From Aquarana catesbeiana (Eukaryota; Chordata; Amphibia; Anura; Ranidae), in NCBI RefSeq assembly GCF_042186555.1, contig NC_133336.1:35232257-35296256 (forward strand): a stretch of 64,000 bases of DNA. Direction: 5' to 3'. The translations under genes and the position numbers were made by a program. Positions within the stretch are counted from its first letter, which is position 1; the number at the start of each line of letters is the position of its first letter. Under the pieces are notes generated by a model, which saw nothing but the letters and a program-made list of their open reading frames with translations, made no database searches and had not been told where the DNA came from. This document shows, piece by piece, positions 8,995 to 20,900 of the stretch.

Positions 8995-11518
8995 AGGTAC
9001 GCCCGCCCATCCTCCAAGGGTGGGCGCCAGACTCAAGAGATTCACACAAATATGGTCAGAAAACATCAGGGACCCTTGGACCATTTCTACAATCAAGTTC
9101 GGTCACAGGTGGAGATTCCTGAACAAGATCCCCAGGAACCGCTTTCTGCCAACCAAACTCCCGTCTTCTCCAGCCAAGAGAAGGATCCTTCTGAAATACA
9201 TAATGGAATTAAAACAAAAGGAGGCAATTTTGGAGGTTCCGCTATGTCAAAGAGGCAGAGGATTCTACTCCCCTCTGTTTTTGGTAAAAAAGAAAACGGG
9301 GGATTTACGGCCAGTGCTGGACTTAGAGACTAAACAAAAACATCAAGTTAGAATCCTTCAAGATGGAAAGCCTACAGTCCATACTATTAGCGGTGAATCT
9401 AGACGATTGGATGCTGTCCGTAGACTTATCAGACGCCTATCTTCACATCCCAATACATCCTGCCTTTCAAAGATTTCTCCGCTTTTCAATCAACCAACAT
9501 CACTTCCAGTTCCAATGCCTACCCTTCGGCATCTCATCAGCTCCCAGGACCTTCACCAAAGTTCTTCTGCCTCTCATCGCATACCTCAGAGAAAGAGGTC
9601 TAAGAGTACATCATTATCTGGACGATATACTTCTTCTAGCAGAAAGTCGCCAGGTCTTGATACAACACCGAGAGATCTTACTATCAACTCTGCAAATTTT
9701 CGGTTGGCTAGTGAACTGGCAGAAAAGCAAGCTTCAGCCCACTCAGAAGATGGTTTTTCTAGGTGCAGAACTAGACACCATCCAGAACAGAGTACAGCTT
9801 CCTCGGGAGAAAATCATGCCCCTGATCCAGAAAATTCAGAGGCTAATCTCAGTTACACACTTAGATATAACCAAAAGTGCAGCGCTGGATATATATACAA
9901 AAACCCAAAATTAGTATTACTATTGGAGGACCAACAACTTTCATATGTGATCCATAAATAATGAAAAATTATTATAAAATATACAATAACATAAATGAGT
10001 GCTTCACTGTAGTGATATATGTGCGTGATTAATATCGGTTTTATATCCACATATTTTGAAAGAGTCCAAAAATACAAAAAATAAAAATAAAAATAAAAAA
10101 AGTGTCCAAAGGAGCGATTAAATGTGACTTTCTATATATATAAATCCGTGACTGTCACCGTGTTGAACTCCCGTCACCTGGTATAGATTGAAGGCTTACC
10201 AGACAGCCTCTGATCAGAGGCATAGAACTAACAGCTTGGGGTTTCCACTCCACAGCGACTGGAAATTTATCTGGGATGATGGATGTAGATCAGCAAGCGA
10301 TCACCACAGGCAATGAAGGTGAACACACCTGTGACCGTGACAATGAGGATGACGAGGAAGAGGAGCGTGATGCAGAGAGCCCACAGGGAGCAGATCAGGG
10401 AGGAGGAGGGTCGGGAGATCCGTCTGTTCCCGAATGTTAAGTCTCTGCAAGTGTCTTCGCATAACCAGAACTCTGTCCTCCGGCTCAGTTACACACTTAC
10501 CAGCCAGAGTATGCATGAGTGTCCTGGGTTCCATGTCTGCAACTCTGCCCATGATCCAGTGGTCCCAATGGCACACAAGAATCTTACAGAATTCCTTTCT
10601 GAGGCAGTGGAATGGAGTATCAATGCTTCAGAGAATCTACATACACAGGTATGTGAAGCAATCGATGTGGTGGTGGACACGATCCAGCAATCTCAAGAGA
10701 TACAAACCTCTAGTTCCTCCACAGCCAGAGGTGGTCACTTCGGATGCCAGCCAGAAGGGATGGGGAGCTCATTACCAAAATCTAGCAGACCAAGGGCAGT
10801 GGAAGTTTCAAGCCCATGGGGTAGTATCCAATGTACTAGAACTCAGAGCAGCTTTTCAGGCACTTCTGGCCTTCACTCCATACCTAGCGGGGAAAAACGT
10901 TGTGACCCAAATGGACAACAGAGTCGCTGTAGCGTATATTCAGAGGCAAGGGGGTACGAGGAGTCGCACATTAATGCAGGAGGTACGCCCTATCATGGAG
11001 TGGGCTCAAGTGCACCTAATAGACCTGAAAGCGGTATATGTCCCAGCAACATGCTGGCCGACTATTTGAGCAGGGAACTTCTCTCAAACAACGAGTGGTC
11101 ATTGAGCCAACAGGCCTCTTCCCTTCTTTCGAGAACTTGGGGAATACCAGAGATCGACCCAGCAGCTACTCTTGCGAACAACAAATGTCTGAGATTCCTG
11201 TCAAGAGCAGCCTTCCCATCGGCTGAGGGAACGGATTGTCTGACCCATCCGTGGAATTTCAAGCTGGGTTACATTTTTCCACCAGTACCCTTAATTGCGA
11301 GGTTCCTATCCAGGCTTCAGAAATCATCGGTGACAGTAATAGCTATAATTCCGTTTTGGCCGAGAAGGCCGTGGTTCACAACCCTACTACAACTCAGCCT
11401 GCAGCAACCGCTTCCTCTCCCAGTAACATCGGACCTCCTGTCCCAGGGTCAATTCCTACACCCAGCTCCAGAAAAGTTACACTTGACAGCATGGAAGTTG
11501 AAAGGACTCGGCTGCTAG
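8995..11518 (+). pseudogene. DIRS pol: RT, RNase H and methylase-like domain (broken)
   Basis: The RT N-terminal part lies at about 9020-9328 (LRPVLDL motif at the end), then a one-base frameshift. The palm continues in the next frame with LSVDLSDAYLHIPI (about 9415), LPFGISSAPRTF (about 9525) and catalytic YLDDILL (about 9615). The frame is interrupted by the insertion 9864-10483. It resumes with GSMSATLPMIQWSQWH, then RNase H: VTSDASQKGWGAHY (about 10735), ELRAAFQALL and TQMDNRVAVAYI (about 10910). A second one-base shift near 11045 leads to NMLADYLSRE and the C-terminal segment with YIFPPVPLIARFL and PFWPRRPWF (about 11360), which matches the methylase-like region of DIRS pol. It overlaps the recombinase frame. 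Confidence 0.88.
9864..10483 (-). mobile_element. 620-bp retroposed insertion in DIRS pol, 16-bp target duplication
   Basis: The 16-mer CTCAGTTACACACTTA occurs at 9848-9863 and again at 10484-10499, exactly flanking foreign sequence; removing one copy and the insert rejoins RT-RNase H coding. On the minus strand the insert starts GC-rich and ends in an AT-rich tail with 'gcgctgcacttttggttat'. The long duplication points to target-primed (LINE-machinery) insertion. No RT coding is seen, so it is a SINE-like element or a 5'-truncated LINE 3' end. Similar 'gactgcgct' tails occur near 12.9 and 24.2 kb. Confidence 0.75.
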
Positions 11519-12516
11519 AGCAGGGATGCTCGCAGGAGGTCATTTCTACTCTTTTACAGGCTAGAAGAAGCACCACCAACAAGACATACTCACAAGTCTG
11601 GAAGAGGTTTTGTTCACTGGCCCAACAAAAAAAATGAAAACCAGTATCACCAGAGCCACCGCAAGTTCTGGAATTCCTTCAGTTGGGTATCACTAAAGGA
11701 TTAAGCTCAAGTACCCTTAAAGTCCAGGTTTCTGCCTTTTTGGCTAAAACGGGCATTAGATGGGCCCTACATCCTCTGGTGATTCAGTTCATGAAGGCTT
11801 GCTTAAAAATCAGACCTCCAAAAAAACCCACATTTCCGGCATGGAATCTCTCTACAGTACTTGATGCATAATCAAAACCTCCTTTTTGGCCGGTTGAGTC
11901 AATTTCACTTTGGAACCTGACTTTGAAGGTAACCTTCCTTATCGCCATTACATCTGCGAGAAGAGTTTCAGAACTTAAAGCACTACTGATTACAGAACCA
12001 TACCTAGTCCTCTATCCCGATAGAGTGGTATTGAGACCCTTGGAACATTTCACTCCCAACGTATCATCTTCTTTTCATTATAATAAGGATATCAACCTTC
12101 CATCCTTTACTAACGACCAGGTCAAACCTCATGCATTGGTTGTTAAAACCATAATTACCAGCTATTTGAAAGCTACAGCTTCTTTCAGAAAGTTGGATAC
12201 TCTTCTCATAATCCCTCACAGTCCTAGGAAGGGTCATCCAGCAACTTCCCGAACAATCGCATCCTGGCTGGTCAACACCATAAAAAAGGCATACTCGTCT
12301 CAGCAGCTAGCTATCCCAGAAGGCATCAGGGCATACTCAACCAGGGCAGTGGCAACTTTATGGGCAGCATACTGCAGGGTTTCACCGGAAACAATCTGTA
12401 AAGCAGCAACCTGGTCATCAAGACATACATTTACTTCTCACTACAAAATTGACTCTGTGCAACTAACAGCAGACTTTGGCAGATCCATTATTAGAGCCAA
12501 TTCCACAGCTCTTTAG
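11236..12516 (+). pseudogene. DIRS tyrosine recombinase (two stops, catalytic His replaced)
   Basis: One frame from about 11236 to 12516 with in-frame stops at 11635-11637 and 11869-11871. The N-terminal SAM-like binding part includes LLQARRSTTNKTYSQVWKRF (about 11557). The catalytic part from 11923 has the first arginine in TSARRVSEL (residues 13-14 of that segment), then AYSTRAVATLWAA, where family members usually have H in the HxxR box; here Y occupies that position (codon about 12334). The C-terminal segment AATWSSRHTFTSHYKID carries the expected nucleophilic tyrosine. It would catalyse integration of a circular DNA intermediate; this copy cannot be full length. Confidence 0.85.
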
Positions 12517-12519
12517 AAC

Positions 12520-12525
12520 AATAAA
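12520..12525 (+). terminator. Polyadenylation signal of the DIRS-like element
   Basis: AATAAA four bases after the recombinase stop codon, on the coding strand. Its position fits 3' end formation for the element. Confidence 0.45.
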
Positions 12526-12569
12526 ACTTTAATTTTTTGCACCCTCCCAACTGGCGAGTTATTTCCTAG

Positions 12570-12845
12570 TGTGTGCTGCCATGAAGGCGTCAGGAAAATG
12601 GAAAATTGTATACTCACCTTTGCGTAATTTTCCTTTCCTGACGCATCTTCATGGCAGCACACAGATTCCCACCCCGTTCTTAGATGATATATACAGAGAA
12701 TGGTGGGGATCGTCTCTCTTCAACTTTTATAGCTAGACCAATCCTGTCAGGTTGTGGGGGCGGAGTCACAACCCAGTGTGTGCTGCCATGAAGATGCATC
12801 AGGAAAGGAAAATTACGGAAAGGTGAGTATACAATTTTCCATTTT
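12570..12845. repeat. Inverted-repeat cluster at the DIRS 3' end
   Basis: The stretch 12597-12663 is the reverse complement of 12777-12843 with two mismatches over about 67 nt (core 'gtgtgctgccatgaagat'). A third, plus-oriented copy at 12570-12602 pairs with the same middle arm, so 12570-12663 is itself a near palindrome. Either this is the DIRS terminal/internal complementary region or a foldback MITE inserted at its end. Confidence 0.75.
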
Positions 12846-13231
12846 TTGTTTGTTGCAGTCAAAAATGCATTCCACCTTTGGGTGGAGTGAAAAATATGGA
12901 ACAAAAAAGGTTGACTGCGCTAACCCCTATATAATATTATTAAATTACACCACTCCTGTTACACAGTGAATAAAATTATATACAATAAATATATAAAACA
13001 GAGAAAAAAGTGAAAAAAATAAATAAAAAAAAATAAAAAAAATATTTAAAATAAAAAATATGTATACCACTATATTCTGTTATGCAGATTACCAGTGCCT
13101 TATCGCATACAATATCTAAACATCGATCATTAAATGATACACCAAAACAACACAAAAAACCCTTTTCCCAATCAATATAGAAAATAATAAAATAAAATAA
13201 AATGAGTGTCCAGTGTTTCTGCTGGATTAAA
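12846..13231. other. AT-rich sequence, probably retroposon tail
   Basis: Very A-rich, with 'gttgactgcgctaacc' near 12911 followed by aata/aaat runs. It resembles the AT-rich tails of the insert at 9864-10483 and of 24.2 kb. No gene seen. Confidence 0.3.
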
Positions 13232-13350
13232 TATACCAGCTAATTGATACTAGTGAATAAAATATCTAGCAAGTCCCAGCTCATTCACATTGGAGAATTG
13301 CACTGGGACATGCTAGATATTTTATTCACTAGTATCAATTAGCTGATATA
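13232..13350. repeat. Near-perfect palindrome, 38-nt core arms
   Basis: Arm 13241-13278 and arm 13304-13341 are reverse complements with one mismatch over 38 nt, around a 25-nt loop. Pairing continues outward for about nine more bases with one more mismatch. It abuts the start of the 31-bp minisatellite. Could be a short foldback transposon. Confidence 0.8.
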
Positions 13351-14535
13351 TTGCTCTCTGTATGTAGCTTACTCCTGACCCCTGCACTCTCTACATAGCG
13401 CACTGCTGAACCCTGCACACTGTACATAGCACACTCCTGAAACCTACTCTCTGTACATAGTACATTCTTAAACCCTGCACTCTGTATGTAGTGCACACCT
13501 GAACCCTGTACTCTGTACGCAGTGCACTATGAACCCTGTGCTTTGTATGTAGCACACTCCTGAACCCTACACTCTGTATGTAGTGCCCTCTTGAACTCTG
13601 CACTCTGTACATAGCACGCCCCGAACCTTGCACTTGTACGTAGCACACTCCTGAACCTTGCACTTTGTACGTAGCACACTCCTGAACACTACACTCAGTA
13701 TGTAGAGCACTCCTGAATTTTTCTCTCTGTAGGTAGCACACTCCTGAACCCTGTACTTTGTACATAGTACACTCCTGAACCCTGCACTTTGTACGTAGCA
13801 CACTCCTGAACCCTGCACTTTGTGCATAACATACTCCTGAACCATGCACTCTGTACGTAGTGCACTCCTGAACCTTGTAATTTGTAAGTAGCATCCTCCT
13901 GAACGTTGCACTTTGTACATAGCACACTCCTGAACACTGTACTTTGTATGTAGCACACCCATGAACCCTGAACTCAGTATGTAGCATACTCCTGACCCCT
14001 GAACTCTGTACATAGTGCACTCCTGAAACCCTCTCTCTGTACATAGTGCATTCCTGAACCCTGCACTTTGTATGTAGCACACTCCTGAACCATGCACTCT
14101 GTAAGTAGCGCACACCTGAACCCTGTACTCTGTACGCAGTGCACTCCTGAACCCTGCACTTTGTATGTAGTACACTCCTGAACACTATATTTAGTATGTA
14201 GAGCACTCCTGAATCCTGCTCTCTGTAGGTAGCACACTCCTGAACCATACAATCTATATGTAGTGCACTCATGAACTATGCACTCTTTACATAGCACACC
14301 CCTGAACCCTGCACTCTGTACGTAGTGCACTCCTGAACCTTGCACTTTGTATGTAGTACACTCCTGAACACTATATTTAGTATGTAGAGCACTCCTGAAT
14401 CCTGCTCTCTGTAGGTAGCACACTCCTGAACCCTGTACTTTATACGTAGCACATTCCAAAACCCTGTACTTTGCACGTAGCACACTCCTGAACCCTGAAC
14501 TCTGTGTGTAGCATACTCCTGAACCCTGCATTTTG
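13351..14535 (+). repeat. 31-bp minisatellite, locus A
   Basis: About 38 tandem copies of a 31-bp unit, approximately TCCTGAACCCTGCACTTTGT followed by ACGTAGCACAC, with frequent point changes but steady register. Because 31 is not a multiple of three, the minus strand shows a 31-residue repeat (VQECATYK-type) without stops; this is not a gene. The same family recurs inverted at 43.4 kb. Confidence 0.92.
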
Positions 14536-14964
14536 TGTTACTGCACCTATTCTTTGAAAAAAAAGTCCTAGTCTGTAGTTGGACAATAAATCTGTGCTTT
14601 TCTTTTGTACGTTTATTCACAGGCTTACTTAACAGCAAAATTGCAAAAGAAACAAAGCCCCTATTAGTTTTAAAGTGGAAGTCCAGGAATGATCTTTTTT
14701 TGCAAAAATTACATTGGTCAAGCTTGGCTTGATGTAGGTCTGCATATCTGATATCTGGAGGGCCTCTGAGGATGCTGAAAATCACTATTGTCATCCACTC
14801 TACATACTGTGATGTCCATGATCTTCCATGTGCTGCTCCAGAGACTTCATCTCTGCACCCTACACACAGGGGTAGCTTGTTCGGTACCACCACCATTCAG
14901 AGAATGTCTTTTATTTTTTTTTTCATTGAATACAAGGCATACTCTGATTGGATAAGGTGTAGAG

Positions 14965-17900
14965 CAGGGGTCGGGAACCTATGGCTCGCGAGCCAGATGT
15001 GGCTCTTTTGATGGCTGCATCTGGCTCTCGCTTCTCAATCCAAAGATCGCGTGGTGTGCCGATCTGCGGATTGAGCCCATAAGAAAGGCCGCGGCTTTGG
15101 ACTAGCTCCGGAGCGGCGGCCATCTTGGTACACCCGGCGGTGGCCTAGCTGAGCGGTGCGCTGACGTCATCATCACCTGCCTCAACTCTTCGTGGATCTG
15201 CCTGCTTGTGTAGTGGTAAGCAAGCAGACAATCGTAGGGGAGATGTGGATATTACAGTGGGGAGATGTGGATATTACAGTGGGGGAGATGTGGATATTAC
15301 AGTGGGGGAGATGTGGGGGAGATGTGGATATTACAGTGGGGGAGATGTGGATATTACAGTGGGGGAGATGTGGGGGAGATGTGGATATTACAGTGGGGGA
15401 GATGTGGATATTATAGTGGGGGAGATGTGGATATTACAGTGGAGGAGATGTGGATATTACAGTGGAGGAGATGTGGATATTACAGTGGGGGGAGATGTGG
15501 ATATTACAGTGGGGGGAGATGTGGATATTACAGTGGGGGGAGATGTGGATATTACAGTGGGGGGAGATGTGGATATTACAGTGGGGGGAGATGTGGATAT
15601 TACAATAGGGGAGATGTGGATATTACAGTGGGGGAGATGTGGATATTACAGTGGGGGGAGATGTGGATATTACAGTGGGGGAGATGTGGATATTACAGTG
15701 GGGGGAGATGTGGATATTACAGTGGGGGGAGATGTGGATATTACAGTGGGGGAGATGTGGATATTACAGTGGGGGGGAGATGTGGATATTACAGTGGGGG
15801 GGGGGGATGTGGATATTACAGTGGGGGAGATGTGGGGGAGATGTGGATATTACAGTGGGGGGAGATGTGGATATTACAGTGGGGGGGGAAAGATGTGGAT
15901 ATTACAGTGGGGGGATGTGGATATTACAGTGGGGGAGATGTGGATATTACAGTGGAGGAGATTTGGATATTACAGTGGGGGAGATGTGGATATTACAGTG
16001 GATGAGATGTGGATATTACAGTGGGGGAGATGTGGATATTACAGTGGGGGGGAGATGTGGATATTACAGTGGGGGAGATGTGGATATTACAGTGGGGGGA
16101 GATGTGGATATTACAGTGGGGGGAGATGTGGATATTACAGTGGGGGGAGATGTGGATATTACAGTGGAGGAGATGTGGATATTACAGTGGGGGAGATGTA
16201 GATATTACAGTGGGGGAGATGGGGATATTACAGTGGGGGAGATGTGGATATTACAGTGGGGGAGATGTGGATATTACAGTGGGGGAGATGTAGATATTAC
16301 AGTGGGGGAGATGGGGATATTACAGTGGGGGGAGATGTGGATATTACAGTGGGGGGAGATGTGGATATTACAGTGGGGGGAGATGTGGATATTACAGTGG
16401 GGGAGATGTGGATATTACAGAGGGGGGAGATGTGGGGAGATGTGGATATTACAGTGGAGGAGATGTGGATATTACAGTGGGGGGGGGAGATGTGGATAGT
16501 ACAGTGGGGGAGATGTGGATATTACAGTGGGGGAGATGTGGATATTACAGTGGGGGAGATGTGGATATTACAGTGGGGAGATGTGGATATTTCATTGGGG
16601 GGAGATGTGGATATTACAGTGGGGGGAGATGTGGATATTACAGTGGGGAAGATTGTGGATATTACAGTGGGGGAGATGTGGATATTACAGTGGGGGAGAT
16701 GTGGATATTACAGTGGGGGAGATGTGGATATTACAGTGGGGGGAGATGTGGATATTACAGTGGGGGGAGATGTGGATATTACAGTGGGGGAGATGTGGAT
16801 ATTACAGTGGGGGGGGGGGGAGATGTAGATATTACAGTGGGGGGAGATGTGGATATTACAGTGGGGGAGATGTGGATATTACAGTGGGGGAGATGTGGAT
16901 ATTACAGTGGGGGAGATGTGGATATTACAGTGGGGGGAGATGTGGATATTACAGTGGGGGAGATGTGGATATTACAGTGGGGGAGATGTGGATATTACAG
17001 TGGGGGAGATGTGGATATTACAGTGGGGAGATGTGGATATTACAGTGGGGGAGATGTGGATATTACAGTGGGGGAGATGTGGATATTACAGTGGAGGGAG
17101 ATGTGGATATTACAGTGGGGAAGATGTGAATATTACAGTGGAGGAGATGTGGATATTACAGTGGGGGAGATGTGGATATTACAGTGGGGGAGATGTGGAT
17201 ATTACAGTGGGGGAGATGTGGATATTACAGTGGGGGGGAGATGTGGATATTACAGTGGGGGAGATGTGGATATTACAGTGGGGGGGAGATGTGGATATTA
17301 CAGTGGGGGAGATGTGGATATTACAGTGGGGGAGATGTGGATATTACAGTGGGGGGGAGATGTGGATATTACAGTGGGGGAGATGTGGATATTACAGTGG
17401 GGGAGATGTGGATATTACAGTGGGGGAGATGTGGATATTACAGTGGGGGGGAGATGTGGATATTACAGTGGGGGAGATGTGGATATTACAGTGGGGGGGA
17501 GATGTGGATATTACAGTGGGGGAGATGTGGATATTACAGTGGGGGAGATGTGGATATTACAGTGGGGGGGAGATGTGGATATTACAGTGGGGGAGATGTG
17601 GATATTACAGTGGGGGAGATGTGGATATTACAGTGGGGGAGATGTGGATATTACAGTGGGGGAGATGTGGATATTACAGTGGGGGGGAGATGTGGATATT
17701 ACAGTGGGGGAGATGTGGATATTACAGTGGGGGGAGATGTGGATATTACAGTGGGGGGGAGATGTGGATATTACAGTGGGGGGAGATGTGGATATTACAG
17801 TGGGGGAGATGTGGATATTACAGTGGGGGGGAGATGTGGATATTACAGTGGGGGAGATGTGGGGGAGATGTGGATATTACAGTGGGGGGGAGATGTGGAT

Positions 17901-20900
17901 ATTACAGTGGGGGAGATGTGGATATTACAGTGGGGGAAGATGGGGATATTACAGTGGGGGAAGATGGGGATATTACAGTGGGGGAAGATGGGGATATTAC
18001 AGTGGGGGAGATGTGGATATTACAGTGGGGGGAGATGTGGATATTACAGTGGAGGAGATGTGGATATTACAGTGGGGAAGATGTGGATGTTACAGTGGGG
18101 GAGATGTGGATATTACAGTGGGGGAGATGTGGATATTACAGTGGGGGAGATGTAGATATTACAGTGGGGGAGATGGGGATATTACAGTGGGGGGAGATGT
18201 GGATATTACAGTGGGGGGAGATGTGGATATTACAGTGGAGGAGATGTGGATATTACAGTGGGGGGAGATGTGGATATTACAGTGGGGGGAGATGTGGATA
18301 TTACAGTGGGGGAGATGTAGATATTACAGTGGGGGAGATGGGGATATTACAGTGGGGGGAGATGTGGATATTACAGTGGGGGGAGATGTGGATATTACAG
18401 TGGAGGAGATGTGGATATTACAGTGGGGGGAGATGTGGATATTACAGTGGGGGGAGATGTGGATATTACAGTGGAGGAGATGTGGATATTACAGTGGGGA
18501 AGATGTGGATGTTACAGTGGGGGAGATGTGGATATTACAGTGGAGGAGATGTGGATATTACAGTGGGGAAGATGTGGATGTTACAGTGGGGGAGATGTGG
18601 ATATTACAGTGGGGGAGATGTGGATATTACAGTGGGGGGAGATGTGGATATTACAGTGGGGAGATGTGGATATTACAGTGGGGGGAGATGTGGATATTAC
18701 AGTGGGGGGAGATGTGGATATTACAGTGGGGGAGATGTGGATATTACAGTGGGGGGGGGGAGATGTGGATATTACAGTGGAGGAGATGTGGATATTACAG
18801 TGGGGGGGGAGATGTGGATATTACAGTGGGGGAGATGTGGATATTACAGTGGGGGGGAGATGTGGATATTACAGTGGGGGGGGATGTGGATATTACAGTG
18901 GGGAGATGTGGATATTACAGTGGGGGAGATGTGGATATTACAGTGGGGGGGAGATGTGGATATTACAGTGGGGGAGATGTGGATAGTACAGTGGGGGAGA
19001 TGTGGATATTACAGTGGGGGAGATGTGGATATTACAGTGGGGGGGGGGGGAGATGTGGATATTACAGTGGAGGAGATGTGGATATTACAGTGGGGGAGAT
19101 GTGGATATTACAGTGGGGGGGGAGATGTGGATATTACAGTGGAGGAGATGTGGATATTACAGTGGGGGAGATGTGGATATTACAGTGGGGGAGATGTGGA
19201 TAGTACAGTGGGGGAGATGTGGATAGTACAGTGGGGGAGATGTGGATATTACAGTGGGGGAGATGTGGATATTACAGTGGGGGGGGGGGGATGTGGATAT
19301 TACAGTGGGGGGAGATGTGGATATTACAGTGGGGGGGATGTGGATATTACAGTGGGGGGAGATGTGGATATTTCATTGGGGGGAGATGTGGATATTACAG
19401 TGGGGGGAGATGTGGATATTACAGTGGGGGGGATGTGGATATTACAGTGGGGGGAGATGTGGATATTACAGTGGGGGGAGATGTGGATATTACAGTGGGG
19501 GAGATGTGGATATTACAGTGGAGGAGATGTGGATATTACAGTGGGGGAGATGTGGATATTACAGTGGGGGGGGGGGGATGTGGATATTACAGTGGGGGGA
19601 GATGTGGATATTACAGTGGGGGGGTGTGTGGATATTACAGTGGGGGGAGATGTGGATATTTCATTGGGGGGAGATGTGGATATTACAGTGGGGGGAGATG
19701 TGGATATTACAGTGGGGGAGATGTGGATATTACAGTGGAGGAGATGTGGATATTACAGTGGGGGAGATGTGGATATTACAGTGGGGGGGGGGATGTGGAT
19801 ATTACAGTGGGGGGAGATGTGGATATTACAGTGGGGGGAGATGTGGATATTACAGTGGGGGAGATGTGGATATTACAGTGGGGGGAGATGTGGATATTAC
19901 AGTGGGGGAGATGTGGATATTACAGTGGAGGGAGATGTGGGGGAGATGTGGATATTACAGTGGGGGAGATGTGGATATTACAGTGGGGGAGATGTGGATA
20001 TTACAGTGGAGGAGATGTGGGGGAGATGTGGATATTACAGTGGGGGAGATGTGGATATTACAGTGGGGGGGGGAGATGTGGATATTACAGTGGGGGGGGG
20101 GGAGATGTGGATATTACAGTGGGGGGAGATGTGGATATTACAGTGGGGGGAGATGTGGATATTACAGTGGGGGGAGATGTGGATATTACAGTGGGGGAGA
20201 TGTGGATATTACAGTGGGGGGAGATGTGGATATTACAGTGGGGGGAGATGTGGATATTACAGTGGGGGAGATGTGGATATTACAGTGGGGGGAGATGTGG
20301 ATATTACAGTGGGGGAGATGTGGATATTACAGTGGGGCAGATGTGTATATTACAGTGGGGGAGATGTGGATATTACAGGGGGGAGATGTGGATATTACAG
20401 TGGGGGAGATGTGGATATTACAGTGGGGAAGATTGTGGATATTACAGTGGGGGAGATGTGGATATTACAGTGGGGGAGATGTGGATATTACAGTGGGGGG
20501 GGGAGATGTGGATATTACAGTGGGGGGGGGGGAGATGTGGATATTACAGTGGGGGGAGATGTGGATATTACAGTGGGGGGAGATGTGGATATTACAGTGG
20601 GGGAGATGTGGATATTACAGTGGGGGAGATGTGGATATTACAGTGGAGGGAGATGTGGATATTACAGTGGGGAGATGTGTATATTACAGTGGGGGAGATG
20701 TGGATATTACAGGGGGGAGATGTGGATATTACAGTGGGGAGAGATGTGGATATTACAGTGGGGGAGATGTGGATATTACAGGGGGGAGATGTGGATATTA
20801 CAGTGGGGGAGATGTGGATATTACAGTGGGGAAGATTGTGGATATTACAGTGGGGAGATGTCCTCACCACGTATCAACCAGACTACAAAGCCATCAGCAA

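Larger units (their letters stand above)
6917..12845 (+). mobile_element. DIRS-like tyrosine-recombinase retrotransposon, degenerate
   Basis: Plus-strand order: GC-rich 5' region (6950-7200), SR-rich gag-like ORF1, RT, RNase H, methylase-like segment, tyrosine recombinase, AATAAA (12520) and a terminal inverted-repeat cluster. No integrase or protease is present, as expected of DIRS elements, which integrate by a tyrosine recombinase. Pol has frameshifts near 9328 and 11045 and a 620-bp insertion; the recombinase has two in-frame stops. The outer limits are inferred from the end of Tc1 sequence on the left and of the inverted repeats on the right. The classic DIRS split repeats were not matched end to end. 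Confidence 0.85.

Noticed and set aside
13351..14535. CRISPR array (regular short repeats)
   Set aside because: Units are directly contiguous without unique spacers, and the genome is vertebrate.
13391..14896. Cys-rich repeat proteins on the minus strand
   Set aside because: 31-bp minisatellite; the 31-residue period is 3 x 31 bp and appears in several frames.
15236..20866. Canonical G-quadruplex array
   Set aside because: G runs are separated by about 17-18 nt, too far for standard short-loop quadruplexes; only unusual long-loop forms would be possible.
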